NCBI RefSeq assembly: GCF_009856355.1
Contig: NZ_WMEW01000002.1
Location: 186,001-250,000, forward strand
DNA length: 64,000 nt
Direction: 5' to 3'
Source: Halobacillus litoralis
GTDB taxonomy: Bacteria; Bacillota; Bacilli; Bacillales; Halobacillaceae
The position numbers and the translations under genes were made by a program. How positions within the stretch are numbered: the stretch's first letter is position 1; each line of letters opens with the position of its first letter. A model generated the notes under the pieces. The model worked only from the letters and a program-made list of their open reading frames with translations. It was not told the origin of the DNA and searched no databases. Positions 63,470 through 64,000 of this stretch are shown piece after piece.

Positions 63470-64000
63470 TTATTTAGCTGCGTCGAAGCGCTTCGCTACT
63501 TCATCCCAGTTAACGACGTTCCAGAATGCAGAAACGTAATCCGGACGACGGTTCTGGTAGTTCAGGTAGTATGCGTGCTCCCATACATCCAAGCCAAGGA
63601 TCGGTGTTTTACCTTCCATGATCGGAGAATCCTGGTTTAGTGTATCAATCACTTCCAGGCTGCCATTATTGACTACAAGCCATGCCCAGCCTGAACCGAA
63701 GCGGCCGGTTGCTGTCGTTTCGAATTTTTCTTTGAATTGATCAAAGCCTCCGAAAGTATCGTTGATCTGAGTAGCCAGATCCCCTGTCGGCTCACCGCCG
63801 CCGTTTGGAGACATGATTGTCCAGAAAAGGCTGTGGTTGGCATGGCCGCCACCGTTACGGCGCACAGCTGTGCGGATATCTTCCGGTACTGCTGAAAGAT
63901 TGTTGGATAGAAGCTCTTCCAATGACTTGTCCTGAAGATCTGCATGTCCTTCAAGTGCATTGTTCAGCTTTGTTACATATCCGTTGTGGTGCTTCGTATG
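63470..64000 (-). CDS. sodA: Superoxide dismutase [Mn/Fe], start missing (runs off the window)
   Basis: 176 residues are visible, beginning [18 protein letters not shown], so roughly the first 26 are outside. Metal ligands seen are the second-helix His ([10 protein letters not shown]) and C-terminal [16 protein letters not shown] (Asp and His). The Gly-rich SGWAWLVV and the Mn-type environment (GRFGSGWAW) fit SodA. The visible start codons inside the frame are not the real start. Confidence 0.97.
   Translation of the reverse strand, partial: HTKHHNGYVTKLNNALEGHADLQDKSLEELLSNNLSAVPEDIRTAVRRNGGGHANHSLFWTIMSPNGGGEPTGDLATQINDTFGGFDQFKEKFETTATGRFGSGWAWLVVNNGSLEVIDTLNQDSPIMEGKTPILGLDVWEHAYYLNYQNRRPDYVSAFWNVVNWDEVAKRFDAAK

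Noticed and set aside
1..64000. tRNA, rRNA, CRISPR arrays, prophage or transposase genes
   Set aside because: None was recognised on either strand; all larger gaps are explained by regulatory elements, the OLE RNA or short repeats.

Overview
The window is a chromosomal segment of a spore-forming, Gram-positive member of the Bacillaceae. Evidence: Bacillus-type spo0A, spoIVB and a complete spoIIIA operon, strong AGGAGG-type ribosome binding sites, frequent GTG/TTG starts, and a gene order that largely follows the spo0A-to-sodA arc of Bacillus subtilis. By eye the base composition is in the mid-forties % G+C. Exported proteins have acidic low-complexity stretches, and an OLE RNA locus is present. 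Together these suggest a halophilic or alkaliphilic genus (Halobacillus/Salimicrobium/alkaliphilic Bacillus-like). That genus-level guess is inference.

Layout. 1-3.2 kb: start of an aspartokinase, a small unknown gene, spo0A (with a sigma-H-type promoter and 0A boxes) and spoIVB. 3.4-15.9 kb, all on the minus strand: accB-accC-asp23-like-nusB-folD-xseA-xseB-ispA-[OLE RNA]-oapA-dxs-tlyA, then ahrC and recN. The highlight is the large structured non-coding OLE RNA between ispA and oapA at about 9.08-9.69 kb, with its own extended -10 promoter at the end of ispA. 16.5-21.6 kb: spoIIIAH to spoIIIAA (sigma-E feeding-tube/channel operon). 21.8-26.6 kb: efp, a Xaa-Pro peptidase, aroQ, yqhR, yqhP, a patatin-like protein and mntR. 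26.8-29.4 kb: a coenzyme-B12-dependent ribonucleotide reductase with two NrdR-like boxes, sitting where B. subtilis carries lipM. 30-34.4 kb: the glycine cleavage operon gcvT-gcvPA-gcvPB behind a tandem glycine riboswitch. 34.5-37.7 kb: yqhH, yqhG, yqzE, aroK.

37.7-41.6 kb: the comG competence-pilus operon, preceded by a near-perfect sigma-H promoter rather than a recognisable ComK box. 41.6-45.4 kb: mgsR (sigma-B-type promoter), yqgY, yqgX, yqgW and a FetAB-like ABC pair. 45.5-54.1 kb: an LTA synthase, glcK, yqgQ, a SpoVAF-like germination protein, a rhomboid protease, 5-FTHF cyclo-ligase and a cysteine-poor L33 gene. 54.3-62 kb: two small envelope-type genes, then phoU-pstB-pstA-pstC-pstS under a clear PhoP box, and a class B PBP. 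62-64 kb: an MFS transporter and a truncated sodA.

The genes are mostly core housekeeping and sporulation functions. The accessory signal is concentrated in the OLE RNA/oapA module, the class II RNR insertion, the absence of the sinIR-tapA-sipW-tasA biofilm block between yqhG and comG, and two GC-rich intergenic repeat-like elements. No rRNA, tRNA, CRISPR array, prophage or transposase was seen.
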